Positions 25,729 through 34,531 of a stretch of 36,217 nt of DNA are shown piece by piece (within the stretch, counting starts at the first letter, position 1; each line of letters begins with the position of its first letter). The stretch spans positions 1 through 36,217 of the forward strand of contig JAJDEI010000310.1 in the NCBI GenBank assembly GCA_029259845.1, in the 5' to 3' direction. A program made the translations under genes and the position numbers. Source of the stretch: Planctomycetaceae bacterium. Lineage in GTDB: Bacteria; Planctomycetota; Planctomycetia; Planctomycetales; Planctomycetaceae. Below the pieces are notes generated by a model. That model had not been told where the DNA came from. It searched no databases and worked only from the letters and a program-made list of their open reading frames with translations.

Positions 25729-25952
25729 GCCGCCAGCATACCGCAGACGAGACCGTCACGTCACTCGCCACCACCGGGAGACGGGCTGACGGAGTGGCAG
25801 GGTGCTGGGGCCACGAGACCGTCAGAGCCCGATCTGCAGTCGGCCGTTGACCACGAACGGCGACCGCGGGCCGGTCGGAAACGTCTTGGGAACGTGCCCC
25901 GCGCGTGATCGGCCGCCTCGTCACGGGCGCGGCCCTGACGACGCCCGCGCGT

Positions 25953-26168
25953 TCAGGCGGCCGACTTGAGGTTCCAGTAGGCCTGCATGACGACGAACAG
26001 GTCTTCGGAGACCCACACCTCGTCCCGGTCGAAGTCCTGGAGCCACGTGCGATCACTGTCGCAGGCATGAGAGAGAATCTGGCAGAACTCGCCGACCGTC
26101 ATCGTGACCTGGGGCGGTCCCGGCGGAGTTGCCTCGTCCTGGGTGAAGATTCGCAAACTTGAGTTCAT
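25953..26168 (-). CDS. Small conserved hypothetical protein (71 aa)
   Basis: The chain NSSLRIFTQDEATPPGP leads to VTMTVGEFCQILSHACDSDR and TWLQDFDRDEVWVSEDLF, ending VMQAYWNLKSAA. It is acidic, soluble and mostly helical. The TVGEFCQIL...TWLQDF...VSEDLF pattern looks like a short planctomycete family of unknown function (from memory, unverified). The frame continues to 27083 through pyrE as a shadow; ATG at 26168 is the first start outside pyrE that gives a sensible product. Confidence 0.6.
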   Translation of the reverse strand: MNSSLRIFTQDEATPPGPPQVTMTVGEFCQILSHACDSDRTWLQDFDRDEVWVSEDLFVVMQAYWNLKSAA

Positions 26169-26456
26169 CCTGCCAACTTTCCCTATCGGATCAGCCGTTG
26201 TCCCGGCGATCCCTGCCGGATATCTGCGATGGAGTTCAATGGCGATACTCTCGAATCGGCTCTGCGCAACGATCCGCTTTAACGATTCCTCCGGAGGGGC
26301 GACCTGCGGCGACTTTAGGGGCGACAGACACTCGACTTCGGGCACGGCACCGACCGGCCATCCAAGACACCGAGTCCTTCCAATACTCGATCGAATAGCT
26401 AACATGAGGAGAATCTTCCGCCTGAGTGAATTCGTACCAACGCTGCCGAGGCCCCC

Positions 26457-27029
26457 ATGTACGACCGTCAGAAACTGATCGACCTCTTCCAGGAACGCGC
26501 CCTCAAGTTTGGCGACTTCACGCTTGTCTCCGGCAAAAAGGCGAGCTACTACCTGGACGGCAAGCAGATTTCCCTGGACGCCACCGGGCTGCGTCTCGTC
26601 GCTGAAGGATTGCTGGAACTCCTCGCCGACGTCGAGTACGACGCCATCGGAGGCATGTCCATCGGTGCAGACCCGATCATCGGTGCCGTTCTCGCCGTCG
26701 CCGCCGAACAAGGGCGGACGCTGCAAGGCATGCTGGTTCGCAAAGAGTCCAAAGGACACGGCACGAATCGCTATGTCGAAGGGCCGGCCGAGCCGGGAGC
26801 CAAAGTGGCCGTGATCGATGATGTCGTGACCACCGGCGGAAGTTCGTTGCTCGCTGTCGACCGCATTGAGGAGTTCGGTTGTCAGGTGGTCCAGGTGGCC
26901 GGGATCGTTGATCGCATGGAGGGAGGAGCGGACAACTTCGCCGCTCGCAATCTTCCGTTTTGCTCCCTGCTGACGATTGAAGACTTTGGGATTACTCCGC
27001 CATCGGCAACGGTTGCAGCGGGAGCCTGA
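26457..27029 (+). CDS. pyrE: Orotate phosphoribosyltransferase
   Basis: PyrE joins orotate with PRPP to form OMP in pyrimidine synthesis. The 190 residues include FTLVSGKKASYYLDGKQ at the start, GGMSIGADPIIGAV, the flexible-loop segment VRKESKGHGT and the PRPP motif VAVIDDVVTTGGSS (about 116-129). GAGG lies 5 bp before the ATG at 26457. It stands 81 bp ahead of pgi on the same strand. Confidence 0.95.
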   Translation: MYDRQKLIDLFQERALKFGDFTLVSGKKASYYLDGKQISLDATGLRLVAEGLLELLADVEYDAIGGMSIGADPIIGAVLAVAAEQGRTLQGMLVRKESKGHGTNRYVEGPAEPGAKVAVIDDVVTTGGSSLLAVDRIEEFGCQVVQVAGIVDRMEGGADNFAARNLPFCSLLTIEDFGITPPSATVAAGA

Positions 27030-27110
27030 GACGGGCAGCCGGAGCCGATGCTTCGCCCCCCCAACGGAAGTCACGGGAATCAACCGATTCGGCTCAAGAC
27101 GAAGGAACTC

Positions 27111-28499
27111 ATGGAATCTCTCCGGTACGATCCGTCAGCGGCGCGCGTTCTCATCGACGACGCCGATTGGGACACCCTCGCCGAGCCGCTTCAAACGGCA
27201 CGCCAACAGACTCTGGACGATGTCTGCCTCATGCAGAGCGGAGACATTCCGGACGAGAAGCAGCCGCTCGACGCCGGGTTCATCGAGTATCCGCGAACAC
27301 TGCTGGAGTCCGGCCAACTCGCCGCCCTGGCCGGCTCCGCCGAGCGGTTGCGGTCGCAGGTCGACCGGTTGCTGGTGCTGGGGATCGGCGGCTCCTACAT
27401 GGGGCTGCGGGCGCTGTTTGAAGGACTCTGCGATCCGTTCCATAACGAGCTGTCACGGGACGAACGGAGGGGTGTCCCCCGGCTGTACTTCGAGGGAAAC
27501 AACCTCGACAACGACACCGTTTCCGCCCTGTTGCAACTTCTGCAACGCCATTGCAGCGATCCGGAGGATCTGCTCCAGCGATGGGGGATCGTCGTCATCA
27601 GCAAATCCGGCGGCACCCTGGAGACGGCAGCCGCATTCCGCCTCTTTCGCCAAGCACTGGAGACCTACTACGGAGCCGATTCTCCCCGGAGCACGCAACT
27701 GGTTGTCCCCATCACGGGCGAGGAGGGAAAGCTGAGGAGCTTCTCGAACGAGCGGGGGTATCCCGACGTTTTCCCCGTACCCGACGGCATCGGCGGGCGG
27801 TTTTCCGTGTTGACGCCGGTCGGACTCTATCCGGCAGCCGCGCTGGGAATCGACGTGCGAGAACTGCTTCGCGGTGCCGTCGACATGACCGACCAGTTCC
27901 GCTCGCAGCCGCGCGGCAAGAACCCGGTCCTCGACTATGTGGCGACCTGTCATTTGTTGGAGCGTGAGCGCGGGATGAATATCCGGGTGCTCTCCACATG
28001 GGGTAACCGGCTGGAAGCGGTCGGCCTGTGGTACGACCAGTTGCTCTCCGAAAGTCTCGGCAAGCAGGAACAGGGAGCGACGCCCATCACCGGTGTGAAC
28101 ACGCGAGACCTGCACAGTCGCGGGCAACAGCATCAGCAGGGAGCCCGCGACAAACTGATCACCAACGTCATCATCGACAAGCCGGCGACCGATTCCGTCA
28201 CGCTCCCCCAAGTTCCCGAATCACTCGACCAGGATGGTCTCAATCAGCTCGCCGGTCGCGGGATGCCGGACCTGCTGAGAGCCGCGTTTGAGGGCACGAA
28301 CAAGGCGTATGCCGACGACCGTCGCCCGACCGCCGACATCCGGCTTCCCGAGCTGAACGCCTATTGCCTCGGCCAACTGCTGCAGATGCTCATGTTGGCC
28401 ACGGTCGTCGAAGGACGGCTAATCGGCATCAATCCCTACGGACAACCGGGCGTCGAGGACTACAAACGAAATATGAGCGAGATATTGTTCCAATCATAG
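27111..28499 (+). CDS. pgi: Glucose-6-phosphate isomerase
   Basis: Pgi interconverts glucose 6-phosphate and fructose 6-phosphate. Of 462 residues, LVLGIGGSYMGLRAL and VVISKSGGTLETAAAF bind the phosphate, GGRFSVLTPVGLYPAA is a family signature, and WYDQLLSESLGKQEQG holds the catalytic Glu region; KLITNVIIDKP and GQPGVEDYKRNM close the domain. GAAGGA five bases before ATG 27111 fixes the start; the earlier ATG at 27048 adds 21 residues. Shorter than E. coli Pgi (549), it matches the compact bacterial type. Confidence 0.94.
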   Translation: MESLRYDPSAARVLIDDADWDTLAEPLQTARQQTLDDVCLMQSGDIPDEKQPLDAGFIEYPRTLLESGQLAALAGSAERLRSQVDRLLVLGIGGSYMGLRALFEGLCDPFHNELSRDERRGVPRLYFEGNNLDNDTVSALLQLLQRHCSDPEDLLQRWGIVVISKSGGTLETAAAFRLFRQALETYYGADSPRSTQLVVPITGEEGKLRSFSNERGYPDVFPVPDGIGGRFSVLTPVGLYPAAALGIDVRELLRGAVDMTDQFRSQPRGKNPVLDYVATCHLLERERGMNIRVLSTWGNRLEAVGLWYDQLLSESLGKQEQGATPITGVNTRDLHSRGQQHQQGARDKLITNVIIDKPATDSVTLPQVPESLDQDGLNQLAGRGMPDLLRAAFEGTNKAYADDRRPTADIRLPELNAYCLGQLLQMLMLATVVEGRLIGINPYGQPGVEDYKRNMSEILFQS

Positions 28500-28525
28500 T
28501 CAAATGCGTTGGCTCCTCGACGAAA

Positions 28526-28888
28526 CTGGCACGATCCACTTCAGCCTTGGTGCTGGTGGCGATCGCTGGTTGTAGTCATACGCTTCCTGAGACCCAGCAA
28601 CCGTTTGTGAAGGAGATTTGGCGTTCGAGTGTCGATGCTCGCGCGGGAATGATTGCCGACCTTCAAGCGAATCATCTCAAGCAGGGAATGTTTATCTGCG
28701 ACGTCGAAGAACTGCTTGGTGCGCCTGGAGATTCATTGCGGGCTGCCGAAGTGAACAGACCGCATCCAGATGACCAAGAACTCTGGTATTACGAACTTTC
28801 TGTCGGACCTTGCTTCGACCGCAGGTCTCTGATCCTCCATTTCAATCAATCTGACCAATTGCGGGAATCAACGGTCTTTTGCAACTGA
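28526..28888 (+). CDS. Putative small lipoprotein, start uncertain
   Basis: A lipobox-like stretch LVLVAIAGCSH follows a short basic segment (ARSTSA), giving a lipoprotein signal with Cys at about residue 16, and a mature domain with LKQGMFICDVEELLGAPGDS, which resembles the SmpA/BamE-like layout, and WYYELSVGPCFDRRSLILHF. No ATG or GTG lies in frame at the right place: the nearest standard start is a TTG at 28364 deep inside pgi. The start is set at CTG 28526 because it gives a normal signal peptide. It may be a functional gene with a rare start or a 5'-damaged one. Confidence 0.5.
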   Translation: MARSTSALVLVAIAGCSHTLPETQQPFVKEIWRSSVDARAGMIADLQANHLKQGMFICDVEELLGAPGDSLRAAEVNRPHPDDQELWYYELSVGPCFDRRSLILHFNQSDQLRESTVFCN

Positions 28889-28955
28889 GGCAACGGAACG
28901 AATCGCGACGGTAACGTCGGATTCTCCGGTGACTGCATGAACGAAGAGGAGAGAC

Positions 28956-29639
28956 ATGTCAACGACGATCACTTGGCTGGGACACGGAACGTTTGAAGTC
29001 CAGGCGGCGGGGATGACGGTGTTGATCGACCCGTTCCTGACGGGCAACCCGTCCGCTTCGACGACTGCGGACGCGGTGAACCCGGATGCGATCCTGATTA
29101 CTCACGGGCATGGCGATCACGTGGGGGACGCGGTTGAGATCGCGCGGCGGACCGGTGCCCTGTGCATCGCCAATTTCGAGATCACGCAGTGGCTTGCCGC
29201 CCAAGGGATCGAGAACACGCATGGCATGCATATTGGCGGACAGCGTGAGTTCGACTTCGGCACGGTCAAGCTGACGATCGCCCATCACGGGTCGATGTTG
29301 CCGGACGGCTCCAACGGGGGGAACCCGTGCGGGCTACTGCTCAAGCTGGCGGACGGCACGATTTACCACGCAGCCGACACGGGGCTGTTTGGTGACATGA
29401 AGCTGATCGGCGAGGAAGGGATCGACCTCGCGATCCTGCCGATCGGAGACAATTTTACGATGGGCCCGGACGATGCTGTTCGGGCGACGAATTTCGTCCG
29501 GCCCGAGCGCGTCCTGCCGGATCACTACAACACGTGGCCGCTCATCGCACAGGACGCCCAGGCGTGGGCGGAGCGTGTCCGAACCGAAACATCCGCCGAT
29601 CCGCACGTGCTTGAACCGGGCGGGGTGATCACGCTTTGA
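28956..29639 (+). CDS. UPF0173 family metal-dependent hydrolase
   Basis: The 227-residue metallo-beta-lactamase-fold protein has the HxHxDH motif HGHGDH (His50 to His55), an opening ITWLGHGTFEV, TIAHHGSM and YHAADTGLFGDM as the next metal ligands, and PDHYNTWPLI near the end, all diagnostic of UPF0173. The true substrate of this family is not established. GAGGAGA ahead of ATG 28956 supports the start. Same strand as the lipoprotein gene, 67 bp later. Confidence 0.93.
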   Translation: MSTTITWLGHGTFEVQAAGMTVLIDPFLTGNPSASTTADAVNPDAILITHGHGDHVGDAVEIARRTGALCIANFEITQWLAAQGIENTHGMHIGGQREFDFGTVKLTIAHHGSMLPDGSNGGNPCGLLLKLADGTIYHAADTGLFGDMKLIGEEGIDLAILPIGDNFTMGPDDAVRATNFVRPERVLPDHYNTWPLIAQDAQAWAERVRTETSADPHVLEPGGVITL

Positions 29640-29706
29640 CGACCGCTGCAAAACCGCAAGCGAAGGACCGGGGGGCCATAGAAACAGGGGGCCAAAGACC
29701 GAAGCA

Positions 29707-29730
29707 GGACGCCTGCAAAGCGAGGCGTCC
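29707..29730. repeat. 8-bp palindromic hairpin between UPF0173 gene and tRNA-Glu
   Basis: GGACGCCT (29707-29714) and AGGCGTCC (29723-29730) are perfectly complementary around an 8-nt loop. It lies between the 3' ends of the two converging genes and could act as a processing or termination structure, but no T-run follows on either strand. Confidence 0.6.
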
Positions 29731-29750
29731 CGGCCACGAGTCGTGCAAAG

Positions 29751-29823
29751 TACCCCCAAGGGGATTTGAACCCCTGTCTTTGGACTGAGAATCCAATGTC
29801 CTGGGCCTCTAGACGATGGGGGC
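29751..29823 (-). tRNA. tRNA-Glu (anticodon CUC)
   Basis: On the minus strand the 73-nt sequence folds as a full cloverleaf. The acceptor arm is GCCCCCA with TGGGGGT (G1-U72 wobble). The D-arm region TCGTCTAGAGGCCCAGGACA is typical of tRNA-Glu. The anticodon stem TTGGA/TCCAA encloses TTCTCAG, giving anticodon CTC (codon GAG). The T-arm is AGGGG-TTCAAAT-CCCCT. The discriminator base is A and CCA is not encoded. Confidence 0.95.
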
Positions 29824-29833
29824 CTGCAGATCT

Positions 29834-29862
29834 CTTCTACACGTCCCCCGTGGCCATGTCAA
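29834..29862 (-). promoter_or_regulatory. Promoter of tRNA-Glu
   Basis: A consensus TTGACA (complement of 29857-29862) and TAGAAG (complement of 29834-29839) are separated by 17 bp. Transcription would start about 4 bp before the tRNA 5' end. A second TTGACA lies 17 bp further upstream (complement of 29874-29879) as part of a short duplication of TTGTTGACAT. Confidence 0.75.
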
Positions 29863-29937
29863 CAATGTGGCGATGTCAACAATTGGTCACGCGACGTAAT
29901 CTTGGTGGGGCAATGTTCGCGACCGCGCAGACGGCCG

Positions 29938-32900
29938 TCATGGGACCGCAATGCCGTTGACGAAGATCTGGCCGGTGGTGTTCGCGGCTGGCACGACGAA
30001 GAAGTTTCCGGTCCGCGTGAAGACGAAGTTGTTGCGGTTCCCGTTCAGCCGCATCAGCCCGGTCACGTTGTTGAAGATGATGCCATTCGTCGGCAGCCTG
30101 GTCGCCGAACCGATCTGGTTGCCTTCGATGAAGAAGGAGGACTGGAAGTTGATCGGCGAGTTCACGAACGGGAAGCTCATCCCGGTTCCTTCATCCAGCA
30201 GGATCAGGTTGTCGACGATGTCAACGTTCTTGTTGCCGTCCAGGAAGCGAAAGCGGAGTCCGACATTGTTGGTGGTCGTCAGCAGGTTCACGGGGGAGGC
30301 CAGGTCAATGGCATTGCGGGCGACCGTCACGTTGGCCGGACCAGTGAGATTGAAATCGATGCCGACCAAATCGTCGTTGTCCCCGTTGCCGACGCCGTTG
30401 ATGACGTTGTCGTTGACATTGATGTCGGTGCGGGTGGTCAGGTCCTGTGTCACGAACAGAAATCCTGTCTGGCCGTCTTCGTCAAACATGTTGACAGTGT
30501 TCCGCAAGATGTCGGCGGCCAGCGTGCCGTTCCAGTTGACTTCCAACCCGACCGGCCGAAACGTGATTCCGCCGACGGTCGTTTCGTTGCGGATAAACGA
30601 TTGCATCACGTTGTCGAGGTAAAACAGCTCCAGCCGCGACTCCTTGGCCGCAGCGCCGACAGTCTGGACCAGGACCCCGTCGTCTCCCGCCCGTTGGTCG
30701 GTGTCGATGATCAGGTTGCGGCGGATTGTAAAGAAGAACGGCTCAAAGTTCGGATCGGTGACCAGCAGGTCAACGGGGTTCGGATTGGTGAACACATTGA
30801 GATTGATGTGCTGCTGCGTGCCGATCACGCCAGCCGTGCCGTTGTTCCTGAACGTGGAATCTTCAATGGTCACATTCCGCACATCCCGGGTGTACACGCC
30901 CTGGGCGAAGTTATCCGAGATCTGCATTTGGTTCAGGAAGAGGAAATCGTCCGCGCTGTTGTTCATGTTGCGAACCACGATTCCCGCCCCGTTGCCGTCG
31001 AGAAAGTCGTTCGCGGGATTGTCACCGTTCGCCGTGTAGTCCTGGAAGTTGAGGCTCACCTGGTCAGCGTTGGCAACCACTTGGTTGGCGTTGTCAAACA
31101 GCGCCCCGATCAGACCGGCACCGCTGATGGTGCCTCCGCTGGTCAGGGTGTTGCCGTCACCGGTGACGGTAAAGCTGCCGGGACTGTCCGTGACGATGAT
31201 GCCGAAATCAGGACTGTTGGCGGATGTGACACTTAACAAATCGACGTTGATGGTCGTGTCCGAGATGTCGACCGCGCGGCCGTCTGTGACTTCGAGGCTG
31301 CCATTTTCAGTGGTGAATTGGTTCGTGTCGTCGACGTCCAGGCCGGTTGTTCCGACCGTGTTCTCGATATTGAGGGTGATGAAACTGACGGCGGCGGGAC
31401 TGGCCACGTTTTGAATGTCAACAGCCGGTTCCAGCTCACCAGGCTCGAAGACGTCGGGCTCGCTGCCGATGTTGTCAACGGCCGTGAAGCTGCCGAACCC
31501 GACCGTCCCGGTGACGTCGTCAACAAACAGCGCTGCGAATCCGGACGGGGCCGCGGCGTTGTTGTTGATGGTCGTTGAACCGGGGAAACTGACGAGACCG
31601 CTCGTATCTTCGATGTGGATGCCGCGGCCGATGCGGGTGTTGGAGATGAGCGTGCCCTGGAAGTCCACGTTCGTCGGATCCTTGGCCCCGTCCGCACCGC
31701 GAACATGGAAGGCGGGCCCCGCCGTACCGTTGATGTTCCCCATGCCGAGGAGACGGAATGTGGCACCGGGAGCGTTGACCATGGCTCCGGTTGAATCGCC
31801 AATCAGGATGCCTTCCGCCATGCTGTCGGCGACATTGAAGTCATTCAGGCTGACCGTGCCACTGGACCCATTGAAGAACCGAATTCCGGGATCGGTCGCA
31901 CCGGCCCCCGCCAGCGCCCCGATCGTCAGCGTTGACGTGGGTGCGAACTGCACGACGCCGTCAACGTTGTCGAAATCGGCACCGACGCCGTTGCGAGAGT
32001 TGATCGTCAGGGTCGCTGAGGGGTTCACTCGGCCGGCCGCCGTGAGATCGGCGACAAGGAAGCCGGCTCCGGCGGCGTTGCTGATGGTCACATCTTCCAA
32101 CAGAGTCGTGTTGCCGCTCGCTCCGCGCACCTCGATCCCCGCCCCCACGCTCAAGGGGTCGGCACTGACGGCCGTATCGTCCAACATGGCCTGTCCGATC
32201 GTCACATCGCCCATGTTGTTGATCAGCCGGATGCCGGCACCGCCGTTGTCATCGATCAGCGTATTCGCGAGGTTGACGAACCCCCCGGTGGTATTCTCGA
32301 CCAACAGGGCCTCGTTCAGCATGTTGGTAATCGTGGGGACTCCCAGGGTGACGTTGTCCGAGTCGGACACGGTGACCAGCGCGCTCCCGCCGTCCACGTG
32401 AAACCCGACACCGGCTGCATTGTTGACTTGTACACGGTCGAACCGGAATGTCCCCGTGTTGATCCCCGTCATGGACACGCCGTCGGCGGTGGCGCCGTTA
32501 ATCATGACATCACGAAACATCCCGTCGATCTGGGTGTCGATCGTGATCCCGTTCCCCATGGGATTGTTGATGTTGAAGCCGCCGAACAGGTTGCCGCTGG
32601 CAGCGGTGACGGCGTCGCCTGTCGCCATGTTCAGTTCGGGCACCGACCCGTCGGGAATGACGACCGGCAGAGGCACCTCGCCCGGGAATCCGAGCACGGG
32701 CAGCGTTTGAATCACACCGTCCGCTTCGCCTTCGCCCAGCACGATCTCGCCGTCGCTGAGGGTGACGACCGCGTCGTTCCCGGTGAAGACCGAGTTGCCG
32801 TGAACATAAGTCACGCCGTCCGGAGACCCCCCAAGGAAAGCCTGCGCCTCGGGAATAAACTGGAAGGGCCGATCCACGGTCCCGTCACCGAAGGGAGCCG

Positions 32901-34068
32901 GGAAGTTGTTAAACGGGGGCTGTGCGGCGGGCAGCGGCGGTGGTTCCGGAGCGCCGGGAATGTTCCGCACGTGTGCGAACAGGTACGGGTCGCCCGTGTC
33001 GGGATTCCGGGCGACTTCGCCCGGCGTGATCACCGAATCATTGATGGTGACGACCGTGTAATTACGACGGACCCATTCGGACATGCGATAGAACTGATTG
33101 TCGTGCAACCGACGGCGGTTTTCAAAGCCGTGATAGTAATTGAGCGACGCCCCGAAGATTACGTTCGTGTCGGTCACCCGGTCCGACGTGAGTTCGACAT
33201 ACATATGCAGAATGCGTTTGAACAGGTCCGCATCGGTCCGCAGTTTGTAGCCGTACATCTTGGTGATGCTGGAGTCTCGAACTTGATAGTGGTATCCGCC
33301 CGCGGAGACTTCGAGGTTGACCAGTTCGGGGATCTCTCCGGGAATCGGCGTGCTGAACATCACGTCGACGCCGTCCGCCGCCGAGCCGAAGTCGGTCCGC
33401 CGGTCGAACAGCAATTGGTTTCCGGAGAATCGCTCCGAGCCGTCAACGACGCTCGTGCCCAGGATCCGCTCGGTGTCTTCGATCGGCACGTACCAGTTGA
33501 CACGTGCGTCGAACAGCCGGGAAAGGTATTCGAGCGACAGCCCCAACTGCTTGAATCGGGCCCCACGGCTGTCATCATTGTCGTAGTATCCCGCGACGCC
33601 CCAGATGGCATCGTGCTCGGCGAAATAGTGACGCAGGCCGAGGCCCGCGCTGCCGCCCGTGTTGCCTCGGTTCGTGCGAAACATGCGCAGGTCGCCGAAC
33701 AGCATCGTCTGTTCGTGGAACAGATACGGGGCCAGCCCGAAATGTGTGATCGACTCGTCGCGACCGACCGTCTCCCCGGCAATGTGACCGGCCCGGGTCA
33801 GGAATCCCAACCCTCCGCCGGGGACTTCATTCCCCGGATCGGCACCGCCGGTTCCGGGGATCCCCCCATAGGAATCGCTGCCGGAGACCTGCAGCGTCTC
33901 AGCAGGTGCGGCGTGGGTCCCCGCAGCCCGCAGCGCACCGGCGCCGGCGATCAGCACGAGCCCCCAGACCAATACGGCTGCCACAGCCCGCAGCGCCGGG
34001 CGAACGCCCCGCATCCTGCGCCGCCGACCGGACTGCGACATGATCACACATTTTCTCGATCGATTCAT
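29938..34068 (-). CDS. Inverse-autotransporter-like outer membrane protein with parallel beta-helix passenger
   Basis: This 1376-residue protein has a basic, long signal sequence (RRRRMRGVRPALRAVAAVLVWGLVLIAGAGAL, here given as RRRRMRGVRPALRA plus VAAVLVWGLVLIAGAGAL). Residues about 100-300 look like the IAT_beta barrel of intimin/invasin relatives: GLGLRHYFAEHDAIWGVAGYYD, split as GLGLRHYF and WGVAGYYDND, then QLGLSLEYLS, ARVNWYVPI and aromatic alternating strands to about 320. A Pro-rich linker near 370-400 leads to a long passenger (about 470-1376) of right-handed beta-helix turns, rich in Asn/Asp/Gly/Val (GITIDTQIDG, GIRLINNMGDVTIG, GIVVRNMNN). GAGGT is 6 bp before ATG 34068. It is likely surface-exposed and could act in adhesion or glycan binding. 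Confidence 0.82.
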   Translation of the reverse strand: MNRSRKCVIMSQSGRRRRMRGVRPALRAVAAVLVWGLVLIAGAGALRAAGTHAAPAETLQVSGSDSYGGIPGTGGADPGNEVPGGGLGFLTRAGHIAGETVGRDESITHFGLAPYLFHEQTMLFGDLRMFRTNRGNTGGSAGLGLRHYFAEHDAIWGVAGYYDNDDSRGARFKQLGLSLEYLSRLFDARVNWYVPIEDTERILGTSVVDGSERFSGNQLLFDRRTDFGSAADGVDVMFSTPIPGEIPELVNLEVSAGGYHYQVRDSSITKMYGYKLRTDADLFKRILHMYVELTSDRVTDTNVIFGASLNYYHGFENRRRLHDNQFYRMSEWVRRNYTVVTINDSVITPGEVARNPDTGDPYLFAHVRNIPGAPEPPPLPAAQPPFNNFPAPFGDGTVDRPFQFIPEAQAFLGGSPDGVTYVHGNSVFTGNDAVVTLSDGEIVLGEGEADGVIQTLPVLGFPGEVPLPVVIPDGSVPELNMATGDAVTAASGNLFGGFNINNPMGNGITIDTQIDGMFRDVMINGATADGVSMTGINTGTFRFDRVQVNNAAGVGFHVDGGSALVTVSDSDNVTLGVPTITNMLNEALLVENTTGGFVNLANTLIDDNGGAGIRLINNMGDVTIGQAMLDDTAVSADPLSVGAGIEVRGASGNTTLLEDVTISNAAGAGFLVADLTAAGRVNPSATLTINSRNGVGADFDNVDGVVQFAPTSTLTIGALAGAGATDPGIRFFNGSSGTVSLNDFNVADSMAEGILIGDSTGAMVNAPGATFRLLGMGNINGTAGPAFHVRGADGAKDPTNVDFQGTLISNTRIGRGIHIEDTSGLVSFPGSTTINNNAAAPSGFAALFVDDVTGTVGFGSFTAVDNIGSEPDVFEPGELEPAVDIQNVASPAAVSFITLNIENTVGTTGLDVDDTNQFTTENGSLEVTDGRAVDISDTTINVDLLSVTSANSPDFGIIVTDSPGSFTVTGDGNTLTSGGTISGAGLIGALFDNANQVVANADQVSLNFQDYTANGDNPANDFLDGNGAGIVVRNMNNSADDFLFLNQMQISDNFAQGVYTRDVRNVTIEDSTFRNNGTAGVIGTQQHINLNVFTNPNPVDLLVTDPNFEPFFFTIRRNLIIDTDQRAGDDGVLVQTVGAAAKESRLELFYLDNVMQSFIRNETTVGGITFRPVGLEVNWNGTLAADILRNTVNMFDEDGQTGFLFVTQDLTTRTDINVNDNVINGVGNGDNDDLVGIDFNLTGPANVTVARNAIDLASPVNLLTTTNNVGLRFRFLDGNKNVDIVDNLILLDEGTGMSFPFVNSPINFQSSFFIEGNQIGSATRLPTNGIIFNNVTGLMRLNGNRNNFVFTRTGNFFVVPAANTTGQIFVNGIAVP

Positions 34069-34531
34069 CCAGTGACCTCGCACGCGGCTGTGCCGACTGT
34101 CATGACCCGGTCCGTCATCGTGGGGGTGATCTGCGTCTGTTGACATCATGGGACCGGTCTTGGGGCGGGCAGGAAACGTTCGGTTTTCGGGCTTTCGGTG
34201 GCGGACATCGCGATCTGGCCGCCGGCTTCCTGCCGACAACCCGGATCGTGACATCATCCGCGTCACGCTTCGGAACGCACCGAGGGGGACCGTTCCTGCA
34301 TCGGAGGGAGTGTTCAGAGGGGGGGCGGGAGACCGCTTCGAGACGCCTCATGCACGTGGATAGGCCCACGCGAGGGGCAACCGGAGCCATCTTCCCAAAT
34401 CGGGATCTTCGAGGATTCGAGAGACGAACGGCGGGACGTTAGTGCAACATTTCCCGCGAGGGAAGACGGAGACCGCGATTTCCCGGTTCGATGAGGATCG
34501 CGCCGCCAATGTCGGCGTAATGTGCCGGACG
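34069..34531. other. Intergenic region, no gene seen
   Basis: This 463-bp spacer lies between the homocysteine methyltransferase gene and the beta-helix gene, both on the minus strand. Frames crossing it are Arg/Pro-rich and lack motifs. The beta-helix gene promoter should be here but no clear hexamer pair was found. Confidence 0.45.

Noticed and set aside
32398-34143. 581-residue plus-strand frame opposite the beta-helix gene
   Set aside because: Antisense shadow of a protein with signal peptide, barrel and solenoid repeats.
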